The notes beneath the pieces were generated by a model. That model had not been told where the DNA came from and searched no databases. It worked only from the letters and a program-made list of their open reading frames with translations. A stretch of DNA of 22,415 bases from positions 1 to 22,415 of the forward strand of contig JAZQBE010000109.1 of the NCBI GenBank assembly GCA_045545575.1, given 5' to 3'. Shown in pieces: positions 1-7,263 of this stretch. Position numbers and translations under genes: made by a program. This DNA comes from Shuttleworthia sp045545575 (GTDB taxonomy: Bacteria; Bacillota; Clostridia; Lachnospirales; Lachnospiraceae). Position 1 is the stretch's first letter; each line of letters opens with the position of its first letter.

Positions 1-188
1 ACGACATGCTCCCCTTCGCAATAGATGCAGGAGACACCTTCTTTCATGCGGGTTTTGATCAGGAAATCCTGCAGGTTATTTTCACTGACATCAACGTCAT
101 TGGAGACGGTGTAATAAAAGGCAGTGCGATCGCAGAACGACCGGTTTCTGCAGGCGGTTATCACATCTTTCAGGGTGGCTTCGGGCAT
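1..188 (-). CDS. Hypothetical protein, N-terminal part (runs off window)
   Basis: Partial reading frame of 62 codons, cut by the left window edge. It starts at an ATG (186-188) preceded by the ribosome binding site AAAGGAGTG at a good distance. The peptide begins MPEATLKDVITACRNRSFCD and holds four cysteines, two of them in a late CIYC motif that could bind metal or form a disulfide. No signal peptide or membrane segment is visible in this part. It has its own strong promoter just upstream, so it is probably a separate transcription unit from the 587-residue protein gene before it. I do not recognise the family. Confidence 0.7.
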   Translation of the reverse strand, partial: MPEATLKDVITACRNRSFCDRTAFYYTVSNDVDVSENNLQDFLIKTRMKEGVSCIYCEGEHV

Positions 189-221
189 GCGGGACACTCC
201 TTTCTGGTAATTTGTGATTGC

Positions 222-250
222 ATTATACCAGAACAGGTGTTCGATATCAA
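222..250 (-). promoter_or_regulatory. Sigma-A promoter for the gene at the left edge
   Basis: On the minus strand TTGATA (245-250) and TATAAT (222-227) are separated by exactly 17 bases. TGG directly before the -10 makes an extended -10. The predicted start near 215 leaves a leader of about 27 bases with the ribosome binding site before the ATG at 188. Confidence 0.75.
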
Positions 251-319
251 CCATGAAGTTGAAAATAGCCATGAGGATTTACGGTCTCCATCCGGCGGAT
301 GGGCTCCTGCCCGTCGGCT

Positions 320-2083
320 TTAGAAATCGTTGTAGGTTACAGGGTCGATCCCGCTCAGGCGGATAAAGTCACTGACATATTGTTTTACTTCCTTCATCAG
401 TTCTTTGTTTGCACTGATTTTTTTGTTCCCGCCCAATTCCGGATGCGCTTTCCTCACCATTGAGATGGAAAGATGGATGATTTTCGCAAGATGCTGATTA
501 TAGGAGGGGTTTATTTCCGGTACCCCTTTGCTCGGCTGAAAGATTTTACGCATTTTCTCGAATGCATTCCTGTCATATTCCGAAATGACCGCGCCGTAGA
601 TCTGTTTCATCGGGAAATTCACCGCCTGCGTAATTCCGGGTTTGAGGAATTTTGTCGACTGCATGCCTTCTTTTTCTTCCGCCAGTACATCATCGCCGCA
701 CTCCGCGCTGAAATCATCCAGGAACGCGAGGACTTTATTCATATCCGCTTCCGGAGGCACATACAGCACGATATTATCCAGAGCGGAGGTATTGACGCAG
801 CCGCCCAGTTTAAACATAACATCTTCTTTAATGTCCTGGTTTTTCTGCAGCGCGCTCACCCAGCCGCGCGCCATTTCTGCAAACTTATCCCGTTTGCATG
901 TAATATAGAAACGTTTGATCCCTTCGGCGCCGGGACGGTAATTCCTTCCACGGAAATGCGTAAACTTCTCCGCTTTTTTCATTTCCCTTCTGATTGCGTC
1001 TTTGGCTTTCTTCTCTTCTTCCTTCAGTTCCTCCGGCGTGCCATCGTCTATTCCTTTTTTCAGGTTTTCCCATCTGCTGATATTGGTATAGGGGACGTTG
1101 CCGTTGCTCCTCTGGTCAAGGATCTGATCCGGCTCATATAAATCCACGAGTTTCTCAACTTCATCCTGATAATCAGGCGTCTGATACGCTGAGCTTACAT
1201 CTGAGGTCGTACCTTCCATGCCATGGTACACACCAGCATAAAGCCTGTCTGAAAAAATGGTCATAACATCCGGTTCCAGAAACAGCTTCAAAGCATCCGG
1301 AGACACCAGCCCTTTTTCTACGTCCGTATACAGCTTTCGGACGCGATCCAGTGTTTCCTTATACTTCATATGAATTTCATTTCGTTTGGCTGTGATTTCA
1401 TTCTCCGGTTTTTTCTGGATTTTCAGTGTTTTTAATTCTTTATCCAGCGCTCTGTACATTTGTCTGGAAACAGACTCCTTGTAGACGTCAAAAGGTTTCA
1501 GCGGTCTGTCCAGAATCTCCCGGGTACGTTTTTGAATGAGGCCCTCGTTTTGATCCAAGAGCTTTTCCTCTTCTAAAACGATATTATCCGCAGCATCCAC
1601 AATCCCGTTCCCGGTCAGTTTATCCATCAGAACATCCGTGTTTAACGGAGGTGCATCGGGATCTGTTTCCTGCCGTTTCCATTCATCGGTCTGGATCTCG
1701 ATATCCTCGCCCATATCCAAATCGGCATATTCCGCATCTTTTTTCTTTGCAAGCTTCAAAAGCTGCTCTCCGGCGTCCTCCAGCTTCTTTCGCTCCATCC
1801 AGCCCCGGGCCACCATCTTCCCTTTTACCTTTTTGTAGTAAATCGGGGAATCCGAAACGTTGATTTTTCTGGCGGTTAATCCATACGGCCGTGTCTTTAC
1901 AATAAACTTTGCGGCCCTTGCGACGACTTCCTGGTCGAAAGCGGTTTTTCCGTCCATGCTGAACATATAGCTGTCGGCCATATTGGCCAGATGGCGGCTG
2001 TCAGCCTCGCGCTGCTTCTCGGTTTTCTTATCCTTGAATTTCAGTTTGTTTTTTTCTACATATTGCTGAAATGTTTCGCTCAT
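320..2083 (-). CDS. Large charged protein, C-terminal part weakly HopA1-like
   Basis: A 587-residue protein with no signal peptide or membrane segment, very rich in Lys, Glu and Asp. Residues 1 to about 390 look mostly helical and charged, with coiled-coil-like stretches. From about residue 395 the style changes to a folded domain: RFYITCKRDKFAEMARGWV, then DNIVLYVPPEADMNKVLAFL, then FLKPGITQAVNFP. By memory this order (RFY strand, long helix, DxxVLY strand, 'LxPG') resembles the HopA1-like domain of bacterial effectors and of some lanthipeptide enzymes. That is inference only. The ATG follows AAGGTG-type spacing (GGAAAGGTGTGTC). It lies 52 bases after the NlpC/P60-like gene, probably in the same operon. 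Its base composition is visibly more AT-rich than pyrC or rel, suggesting acquisition. Confidence 0.75.
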   Translation of the reverse strand: MSETFQQYVEKNKLKFKDKKTEKQREADSRHLANMADSYMFSMDGKTAFDQEVVARAAKFIVKTRPYGLTARKINVSDSPIYYKKVKGKMVARGWMERKKLEDAGEQLLKLAKKKDAEYADLDMGEDIEIQTDEWKRQETDPDAPPLNTDVLMDKLTGNGIVDAADNIVLEEEKLLDQNEGLIQKRTREILDRPLKPFDVYKESVSRQMYRALDKELKTLKIQKKPENEITAKRNEIHMKYKETLDRVRKLYTDVEKGLVSPDALKLFLEPDVMTIFSDRLYAGVYHGMEGTTSDVSSAYQTPDYQDEVEKLVDLYEPDQILDQRSNGNVPYTNISRWENLKKGIDDGTPEELKEEEKKAKDAIRREMKKAEKFTHFRGRNYRPGAEGIKRFYITCKRDKFAEMARGWVSALQKNQDIKEDVMFKLGGCVNTSALDNIVLYVPPEADMNKVLAFLDDFSAECGDDVLAEEKEGMQSTKFLKPGITQAVNFPMKQIYGAVISEYDRNAFEKMRKIFQPSKGVPEINPSYNQHLAKIIHLSISMVRKAHPELGGNKKISANKELMKEVKQYVSDFIRLSGIDPVTYNDF

Positions 2084-2135
2084 GACACACCTTTCCTTTC
2101 ACATACAGTTCTTGTGTTCCGGATTATTATGAGCT

Positions 2136-3584
2136 TTAATTTCTCACACCGTACCAGGCGATGCCTTCATCCGCCCAGCCGTTTTTCAGCAGGACGCTTC
2201 GTTCATAGGCGTCCGTCGTGTAGTGATGGGCCCCGATGCCCGCCGCCGCGTTAAACAGGCGGTATACCGGCACCCCGGAAGCATCTGCCGAATACCAGCC
2301 GATCGCTTCGTCATTCCAGCCGTTTTTAATCAGTACAGAGCGCTCGTAGGCGTCTTTCGTGTAAAAGTGTTCTTTAGAGTATGGGTTGAACAGGCGGTAG
2401 ACCGGTGCGTCGGAGGTTTCCGGCGCCACCCAGGAGGAGCCTTCGTTTTCCCAGCCCTGCTGCGTCGTCAGTACGTACACCTCGTAGGCATCCTTCGTGT
2501 GCAGATGCTCGTGGGTGGCGGGGTTGTAGAGGCGGGTCATGGCGGTGCCTGTCACAGCCGGCGCGGGCGCAGGCGGATCGGGAGCGGGCGGATCCGGTTC
2601 AGCCGGCGGATCCTCGCTGCCGTCATCATCCTCGTCCTGCTCATACTGTTCCGTCAGATTGACCCCCTTCGTTCCGGTTTTTCGCGGTGTATACGGGTCC
2701 TCCGGCGCGCGGACGACGTCCCGGTAGTTGTACCGCACCAGATCATAACCATTAAACCGGCTGTAAAACGCATCCATCGAAAACCGGTCGTTTTCCCTCG
2801 AGCCAAAGGACCAGCGCCGGGCCAGCGGAGGGGTGTTTTCGCTGACTTCGATCGAAACCGGGTTCTTGTCGGCATCGCGGATCACGTCCGTGATGACAAC
2901 CGTATGAACACCGCTCTTATTGAGGACGTCGCCCGTCTGAATCAGTGCTTCCCATTTAGCCGGCTGTTCTTTTCCGGCATCATCCCTGCTTCGGTACTCG
3001 ATGTCTGCCAGATAAAGAAACAGCGGGGAATATCCGCTTCCGCCGTTTACCTTGATCGGATCCGATGGTGAATTCAGATCAACGGTATATGTTTTTTGCC
3101 AGATGCCATAGGTCGTAGTACGCGGCATGTCCATACAATAACTGACAAAGGAACTGCAGTCGCCCGCAAACCACGGGGACTGCATCCCGTTGTACCAGGC
3201 TCTGCGCGTATAGAAGTCGCTTTCCGGATCGGCGACCGCGTCAAGAAACGCGTTAAATCCCTCTTCCGCCGGGACATAGTAACCGTTTTCCGCAGGTGTG
3301 TTCTGCGTTTTCGGAACCTGTCCGTAAGGCAGTCCGTGGAATACCAGCCCTCCCTCAAACACGAAGGAGGACGAATCGCCGAACGCAAAGCTCTTGACGT
3401 TCCGCCACGGAATCCACTCGATCTGCGTCTGCCGATTTGCGCGCGCAATGATGTTTTTCTGCCCGGCCGTCAATTCCACCGCCGACACCGTGCATTGCCA
3501 GGCCGCGACAGCCCAAAGCACCATCAGCACCGGAAGCAGATACCGGACCGTTCTTCTTTTCCTTTGTTTTACAGCCATTATCAT
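2136..3584 (-). CDS. Exported NlpC/P60-like protein with three DUF5648 repeats
   Basis: 482 residues. A basic N-terminus and hydrophobic stretch (about residues 14-36) form a signal peptide or anchor. The middle carries GDCSSFVSYC with candidate catalytic Cys143 and SGVHTVVITD with candidate His227, the usual Cys/His order of NlpC/P60-type peptidoglycan hydrolases or amidases. A linker rich in Asp, Glu and Pro follows. From residue 349 there are three repeats of the DUF5648 type: RLYNPATHEHLHTKDAYE, RLFNPYSKEHFYTKDAYE and RLFNAAAGIGAHHYTTDAYE, each ending in a GW..E...WY motif. Such repeats occur in extracellular proteins and probably bind the cell surface or sugars. The ATG at 3584 has AGGA five bases upstream; Met3 (3578) is an alternative. 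It begins 21 bases after mrp ends. Substrate is unknown. Confidence 0.85.
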   Translation of the reverse strand: MIMAVKQRKRRTVRYLLPVLMVLWAVAAWQCTVSAVELTAGQKNIIARANRQTQIEWIPWRNVKSFAFGDSSSFVFEGGLVFHGLPYGQVPKTQNTPAENGYYVPAEEGFNAFLDAVADPESDFYTRRAWYNGMQSPWFAGDCSSFVSYCMDMPRTTTYGIWQKTYTVDLNSPSDPIKVNGGSGYSPLFLYLADIEYRSRDDAGKEQPAKWEALIQTGDVLNKSGVHTVVITDVIRDADKNPVSIEVSENTPPLARRWSFGSRENDRFSMDAFYSRFNGYDLVRYNYRDVVRAPEDPYTPRKTGTKGVNLTEQYEQDEDDDGSEDPPAEPDPPAPDPPAPAPAVTGTAMTRLYNPATHEHLHTKDAYEVYVLTTQQGWENEGSSWVAPETSDAPVYRLFNPYSKEHFYTKDAYERSVLIKNGWNDEAIGWYSADASGVPVYRLFNAAAGIGAHHYTTDAYERSVLLKNGWADEGIAWYGVRN

Positions 3585-3605
3585 CCATTTCCTGAAGCAG
3601 GCCGC

Positions 3606-4436
3606 TTACTCCATCAGCAGCTTCGCGCCTTCTTCCAGTTCCTTGCACTCCGCCATGTAGATCCGGCCGGCGTCGGAAAGGGCCGCTACGGCGGGATCAA
3701 GCGGCAGACGGCCGAGCACCGGGATGCCCAGCTCCGCGGCCACCGCGTCGATATGGCTTTCACCGAACAGCGGGATCTTCTTTCCGCAGTCCGGGCAGAC
3801 CGCATAGCTGTAGTTTTCGACAACGCCCAGCACCGGGATATCCATCATGCCGGCCATGTTGTAGGCCTTCTTCACGATCATCTGCACCAGCTCCTGGGGA
3901 GAGGTGACGATGACGATGCCGGCCAGCGGAATGGACTGGAACACGGTCAGCGGTACGTCGCCGGTTCCCGGAGGCATGTCCACCAGAAGCACGTCCAGAT
4001 CGCCCCAGGCCACGTCGGTCCAGAACTGCGTGACGGTTCCGCCGATCATCGGGCCGCGCCAGACAACCGGGTCGTCTTCATTTTCAAGCAGCAGGTTGAT
4101 CGACATGATTTCGGTGCCGTCGGCCGCGTCAAAGGGGACAATCCCCAGTTCGCTTCCCACCGCGCGCCCGTGCAGTCCGTACATTTTCGGGATGGACGGA
4201 CCGGTGATATCCGCGTCAAGAATGCCGACGGTTTTGCCCATGCGGCGAAACAGGGTCGCGAGGGACGCGGTCACGAGGGACTTGCCCACACCGCCTTTGC
4301 CGCTGACGACGCCGATCACCTTTTTGATGCTGGAATATTCGTTGCACGGCACGTGCGGATCCGGCTTCTGAAACTTCGACGTATCAAAGGCCGGACGGCC
4401 GTCTTCCGCGATGCGGGATGCCTGGTTCTCTTCCAT
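3606..4436 (-). CDS. mrp: Mrp/NBP35-family iron-sulfur carrier ATPase
   Basis: 276 residues. Mrp/ApbC proteins are P-loop ATPases that bind an Fe-S cluster at a dimer interface and deliver it to target proteins in the cytosol. The deviant Walker A SGKGGVGKS (Lys52) is followed by ILDADITGPSIPKMYG, then DVLLVDMPPGTGD, then the cluster-binding CPDC (Cys214, Cys217). The N-terminal MIP18/DUF59 domain of longer homologues is absent, as in many Clostridia. The ATG at 4436 follows TAGGAG with good spacing. That site lies against the left end of the IS110 remnant, so the gene's former upstream partner, the NUDIX gene, is now about 960 bases away. No convincing new promoter was seen in the insert. 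Confidence 0.95.
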   Translation of the reverse strand: MEENQASRIAEDGRPAFDTSKFQKPDPHVPCNEYSSIKKVIGVVSGKGGVGKSLVTASLATLFRRMGKTVGILDADITGPSIPKMYGLHGRAVGSELGIVPFDAADGTEIMSINLLLENEDDPVVWRGPMIGGTVTQFWTDVAWGDLDVLLVDMPPGTGDVPLTVFQSIPLAGIVIVTSPQELVQMIVKKAYNMAGMMDIPVLGVVENYSYAVCPDCGKKIPLFGESHIDAVAAELGIPVLGRLPLDPAVAALSDAGRIYMAECKELEEGAKLLME

Positions 4437-4459
4437 TTTCGTATTCTCCTACTATTAGT

Positions 4460-4655
4460 GTGTGATAGCCATCTCTTTACCTTTTCTACAGGTTTGGCTA
4501 TGCTGTTGAAGATACTGTGGATTGGTGTGATTCTCCCTACCGCTCAGACGGTTTTTTGAAGGCTCCAACCACAGCCTCTTTGCTACCGTGTTAATCAGTT
4601 AGATACCGCATGACGGTTTATGTTGAAGTAGGTTACATCCGGCAGAGAGCCCTGT
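4460..4655 (+). ncRNA. Candidate IS110 bridge (seek) RNA
   Basis: Noncoding left-end region upstream of the transposase start, where IS110-group elements encode their bridge RNA. Three structures are visible in order. Stem-loop 1 pairs ATAGCCA (4465-4471) with TGGCTAT (4495-4501). Loop 2 is closed by CTGTGG (4515-4520) plus TTGG (4522-4525) pairing with CCAA (4565-4568) and CCACAG (4569-4574), with one bulged A. Loop 3 is closed by CTCTTTGC (4576-4583) pairing with GCAGAGAG (4642-4649), with one GU pair. Loops 2 and 3 fit target- and donor-binding loops. Loop 3 has TTAATCAGTTAG (4591-4602), which matches the right end TTAATAGTTAG (5386-5396) except for one extra C. The ends of the RNA are approximate, and expression is not shown. 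Confidence 0.7.
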
Positions 4656-4706
4656 GGATCATCAGCAGCATCACATTCTATTCACTTCACACAGAGGAGG
4701 TTCTCT

Positions 4707-5245
4707 ATGATCTATAGGGGTTTGATGAACTGTATGAAAAGATCTGGTCCCTTACCTCTGACCTGGCAATAAAAGTAGGTCTTGAGGCTACCGGACACAA
4801 TCATCTCAACCTTCTGCGTTCGCTCCTTGATAACGGCCTGGCCAGCTTTGTTATCAACCCGTTACACACAAATCTTTACAGAAAAGGTCAAAGCCTTAGA
4901 AAGACGAAAACGGATAAAGTCGACGCTGCTTCGATTGCCATGATGCTGCTTACCGATAGGACACTCAAGCCCTACTCGAACACATCATACCATAACGAAG
5001 AGTTGAAGTCTCTTACAAGATACCGTTTCGACAAGGCTCAAGAGCGGGCGCGGCTGAAAGTCTCCGTCGCCAGACTTGTCAGTATCCTGTTTCCGGAGTT
5101 GGAAAAGCTTGTCCCGACTCTCCATATGACCTCCGTTTATACCTTGCTGGCGGAGTTCCCGGGTGCATCTTTCATTGCTGCAAAAAGCTGGTCAGAGTTA
5201 ATCTATCGAATGCAACTGACTGGCGAGCCGTATAGATCCGCCTAA
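4707..5245 (+). pseudogene. IS110-family transposase, truncated at both ends
   Basis: The original start is preserved: GAGGAGG, then ATG at 4707 coding MIY. The frame then jumps at 4716-4718 to GGG TTT GAT GAA, reading GFDELYEKIW. About 35 codons are gone and the join is out of frame, so the ATG reads only 21 codons to a stop. From 4718 to 5245 an open stretch of 175 codons contains VGLEATG, VINPLHTNLYRK, the hallmark KTDKVDA (4907-4927) and SYHNEELKSLTRYRFDK. The first catalytic Asp (normally in a GID motif near residue 6) is lost; the Glu and both later Asp of the DEDD centre remain. After EFPGASFIAA the homology ends and a stop follows, so the C-terminal Transposase_20 domain with its catalytic Ser is missing. 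It cannot encode an active recombinase. Confidence 0.9.
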
Positions 5246-5399
5246 GCCGTCTCTTAACGTTTTCTGTTGAGCACCCTTTCGGATGCTCTGTTCGTCATGC
5301 AGTTTTCAAGGTGCCAATCGCATCAGTATTCCCTGATGCTTTGCTTCAAAATAGTTCCAATCGCCACTTTGCTTATTGACTTTCTTTAATAGTTAGTCT
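5246..5399 (+). other. Right-end noncoding segment of the IS110 remnant
   Basis: No gene is seen here. Two small hairpins are visible: GAGCA (5269-5273) with TGCTC (5284-5288), and GCATCAG (5320-5326) with CTGATGC (5333-5339), a perfect 7-base stem with a 6-base loop. TTGACT (5376-5381) may be the -35 half of a circle-junction promoter. The last bases abut the NUDIX stop codon. Confidence 0.6.
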
Positions 5400-5909
5400 T
5401 TATTCAAAGATCTGCCGGATGCTGCTGTAATGCAGAAACTGTCCCGCCTCGGCCAGCGCCCGGATTTCCTCCGCCGTCGCCAGCATAAAGCCTTCCGTCT
5501 CCGCTTCCTGGGGATGAACGTCTGCTTCGTCAAAATCCAGACAGAACCTGTACACGTCCATGAAGTAGTTGTGGTCGTCCACCGGGTCCTCCCGGTGATA
5601 ATCGAACACGAATCCGCCTTCAGCGCCGCGCACGTCGATGCCGGTCTCCTCCAGTACTTCGCGGCAGACCGCGTCGTAGGACGATTCGCCCGCCAGCACC
5701 GCGCCCCCGGACACTTCCCAGGCGCCGGGCGCCCAGCCCTTGTCCATCTTGCGCTGCGTGATCAGGTATTTCCCGTCCGGCCGGCAGACCGCGCCGAGCA
5801 CCGTCAGATGATAATCGCCCTTGTTCATGTGCCAGTCGCCCCGGCGCATCGTGCGTCCGGTCAGCTGTTTTCGGGCGTCGTAAATATCCCAGTATTCCTC
5901 TTTCTGCAT
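5400..5909 (-). CDS. NUDIX hydrolase
   Basis: 169 residues. The Nudix box is complete: Gly69, Glu75, then REVLEETG at 83-90, fitting GX5EX7REUXEEXGU, which binds Mg2+ for hydrolysis of a nucleoside-diphosphate-linked or related pyrophosphate substrate. The start MQKEEYWDIYDARKQLTGRT with a W(D)..YD...Q.TG pattern is typical of Nudix proteins related to the IPP-isomerase-like/YfcD group, but the exact substrate cannot be told. The ATG at 5909 follows GAGAGG. The gene lies 10 bases after pyrC, so it is likely cotranscribed with it. Its stop codon TAA touches the right end of the IS110 remnant. It was probably the immediate upstream neighbour of mrp before insertion. Confidence 0.92.
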   Translation of the reverse strand: MQKEEYWDIYDARKQLTGRTMRRGDWHMNKGDYHLTVLGAVCRPDGKYLITQRKMDKGWAPGAWEVSGGAVLAGESSYDAVCREVLEETGIDVRGAEGGFVFDYHREDPVDDHNYFMDVYRFCLDFDEADVHPQEAETEGFMLATAEEIRALAEAGQFLHYSSIRQIFE

Positions 5910-5919
5910 GAAAACCTCT

Positions 5920-7263
5920 CTATGCGTACACCACGGCTCCGCCGCAGATCGTCATCTTCACTTTGCCGGTCAGGGTCATGCCGATAAACGGCGAATTGCC
6001 CGATTTTGAACGGAAGCCGTCCTCCGTGACTGTCCACTGCTCCTTCGGATCAAAGAGCACGATGTCCGCCGGGGCGCCGACCGCAAGACGGCCGGCCGGA
6101 AGGCGGTAGATTTCCGCCGGGCGCGTACTCATGCGAAACAGCAGTTCCGGAAGCGTCAGGTATCCGGGCTCCACGAGATGCGTGATGCACAGCGCCAGGG
6201 CCGTTTCCAGCCCGATCATGCCGCTGGGCGCCTTCGCCGGGGACTGATCCTTTTCTTCTTTGCTGTGCGGCGCGTGGTCCGTGGCAATCACGTCGAGCGT
6301 GCCGTCGATCAGCCCGTCGATCAGCTTCTGACGGTCCTCTTCCGTGCGAAGCGGCGGATTCACCTTGGCGTTCATGCCGGCCGAAAGTACCAGCTCCTGC
6401 GTCGCGGACAGATGCTGCGGTGTGACCTCGGCCACCACGCGCACGCCCATCGCCTTCATGGCGCGCAGGATGTCCACGGTTCCGCCCGAGGAAACATGCT
6501 GGATATCCAGCAGCGCACCGATGCGGCGGTTTAACAGGCAGTCCCGGGCCACCAGGATTTCCTCCGACACCGCCGGCGCACCGCCGACGCCGAGCGCCTC
6601 GGATACCGGTCCCTGATGGATGCCGTTGGAAGCATTCAGCGAAGGCATTTCCTCATGCAGGGAAATGGGCAGATCCAGCTCCTTCGCTTTTTCGAGCGCC
6701 GCCAGAAGCACGCGCTCATCGGTGATCGGAATGCCGTCGTCCGTAAACCCGCAGGCGCCGGCCGCGGAAAGCGCGTCCATGTCCGTAAGCTCTTTTCCCT
6801 GCATGCCCACGGTGACGTTCGCGGTCTGCAGCACATGGACAGGCAGCTCCTTCTGGCGCTCGATCAGATCGCAAAGCGCCTCCGTGCAGTCCACCGGGGG
6901 CACGGTGTTGGCCATGCACACCACGGTCGTATATCCGCCGGCCGCCGCAGCCGCCGCGCCGGTGTAAATATCTTCTTTCCAGGTCTGCCCCGGATCGCGG
7001 AAATGGGCATGAATGTCCACCAGCCCCGGCGCCGCCGCCAGCCCGTCCGCCGAAATCACTTCGTCAAACCAGGCCTCGCTGTAATCGCCGTTTCCCAGCA
7101 CCGCCAGCAGTGCATCCGCCGGCGTATCCGTCTTTTGGGCCATCGCGCGCTGCGCGTCCGGACCGATATAGGCAATGCGGCCGTCGTCTCCGATGACGAT
7201 ATCCGCGATTTCATCCCGTCCGGAAGCCGGATCGATCGCCCGCGCGCCTTTAATGCAGATCAT
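5920..7263 (-). CDS. pyrC: Dihydroorotase, type I
   Basis: 447 residues. It catalyses the reversible cyclisation of N-carbamoyl-L-aspartate to L-dihydroorotate, third step of pyrimidine synthesis, in the cytosol. The amidohydrolase signature VDIHAHFRDPG gives zinc ligands His85 and His87, followed by the glycine/alanine-rich GAAAAAAGGYTTVVCMANT, a second histidine in DIQHVSSGGT, and ATDHAPHSKEEK with the catalytic Asp region near residue 325. It is slightly longer than typical Bacillota PyrC (about 425-430) because of an insertion near residues 40-70. The ATG at 7263 overlaps the TSCPD gene stop in ATGA, so translation is probably coupled. GAAGG lies upstream inside the previous gene. No other pyr genes are in the window. 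Confidence 0.96.
   Translation of the reverse strand: MICIKGARAIDPASGRDEIADIVIGDDGRIAYIGPDAQRAMAQKTDTPADALLAVLGNGDYSEAWFDEVISADGLAAAPGLVDIHAHFRDPGQTWKEDIYTGAAAAAAGGYTTVVCMANTVPPVDCTEALCDLIERQKELPVHVLQTANVTVGMQGKELTDMDALSAAGACGFTDDGIPITDERVLLAALEKAKELDLPISLHEEMPSLNASNGIHQGPVSEALGVGGAPAVSEEILVARDCLLNRRIGALLDIQHVSSGGTVDILRAMKAMGVRVVAEVTPQHLSATQELVLSAGMNAKVNPPLRTEEDRQKLIDGLIDGTLDVIATDHAPHSKEEKDQSPAKAPSGMIGLETALALCITHLVEPGYLTLPELLFRMSTRPAEIYRLPAGRLAVGAPADIVLFDPKEQWTVTEDGFRSKSGNSPFIGMTLTGKVKMTICGGAVVYA

Larger units (their letters stand above)
4449..5399 (+). mobile_element. Decayed IS110-family insertion sequence
   Basis: About 950 bases of foreign DNA between the NUDIX and mrp genes. It contains a 5' noncoding region that folds like an IS110 bridge RNA, a ribosome binding site and start of the transposase, most of its N-terminal DEDD domain, and a right-end noncoding segment. 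IS110 elements have no long terminal inverted repeats and commonly recombine at a CT core. Candidate cores are CT at 4449-4450 or 4452-4453 on the left and CT at 5398-5399 on the right. The right end carries TTGACT (5376-5381). In a circle joined with the left core at 4452, it would sit 17 bases before TATTAG (4453-4458), the expected junction-promoter arrangement. Complete IS110 elements are longer; roughly 100 bases of the transposase 5' part and about 600 of its 3' part are missing. Confidence 0.85.

Noticed and set aside
270..320. Terminator after the 587-residue protein gene
   Set aside because: CCATCC/GGATGG and GGGC/GCCC hairpins exist but there is no T-tract after them; too weak to call.
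320..2083. Lanthipeptide or type III effector locus suggested by the HopA1-like part
   Set aside because: No kinase, cyclase, precursor peptide or secretion genes are nearby; only the distant domain resemblance remains.
3096..4559. Long open plus-strand frame across mrp, the NlpC/P60 gene and into the IS end
   Set aside because: It crosses three unrelated features and has no recognisable domain; it is opposite two well-supported genes.
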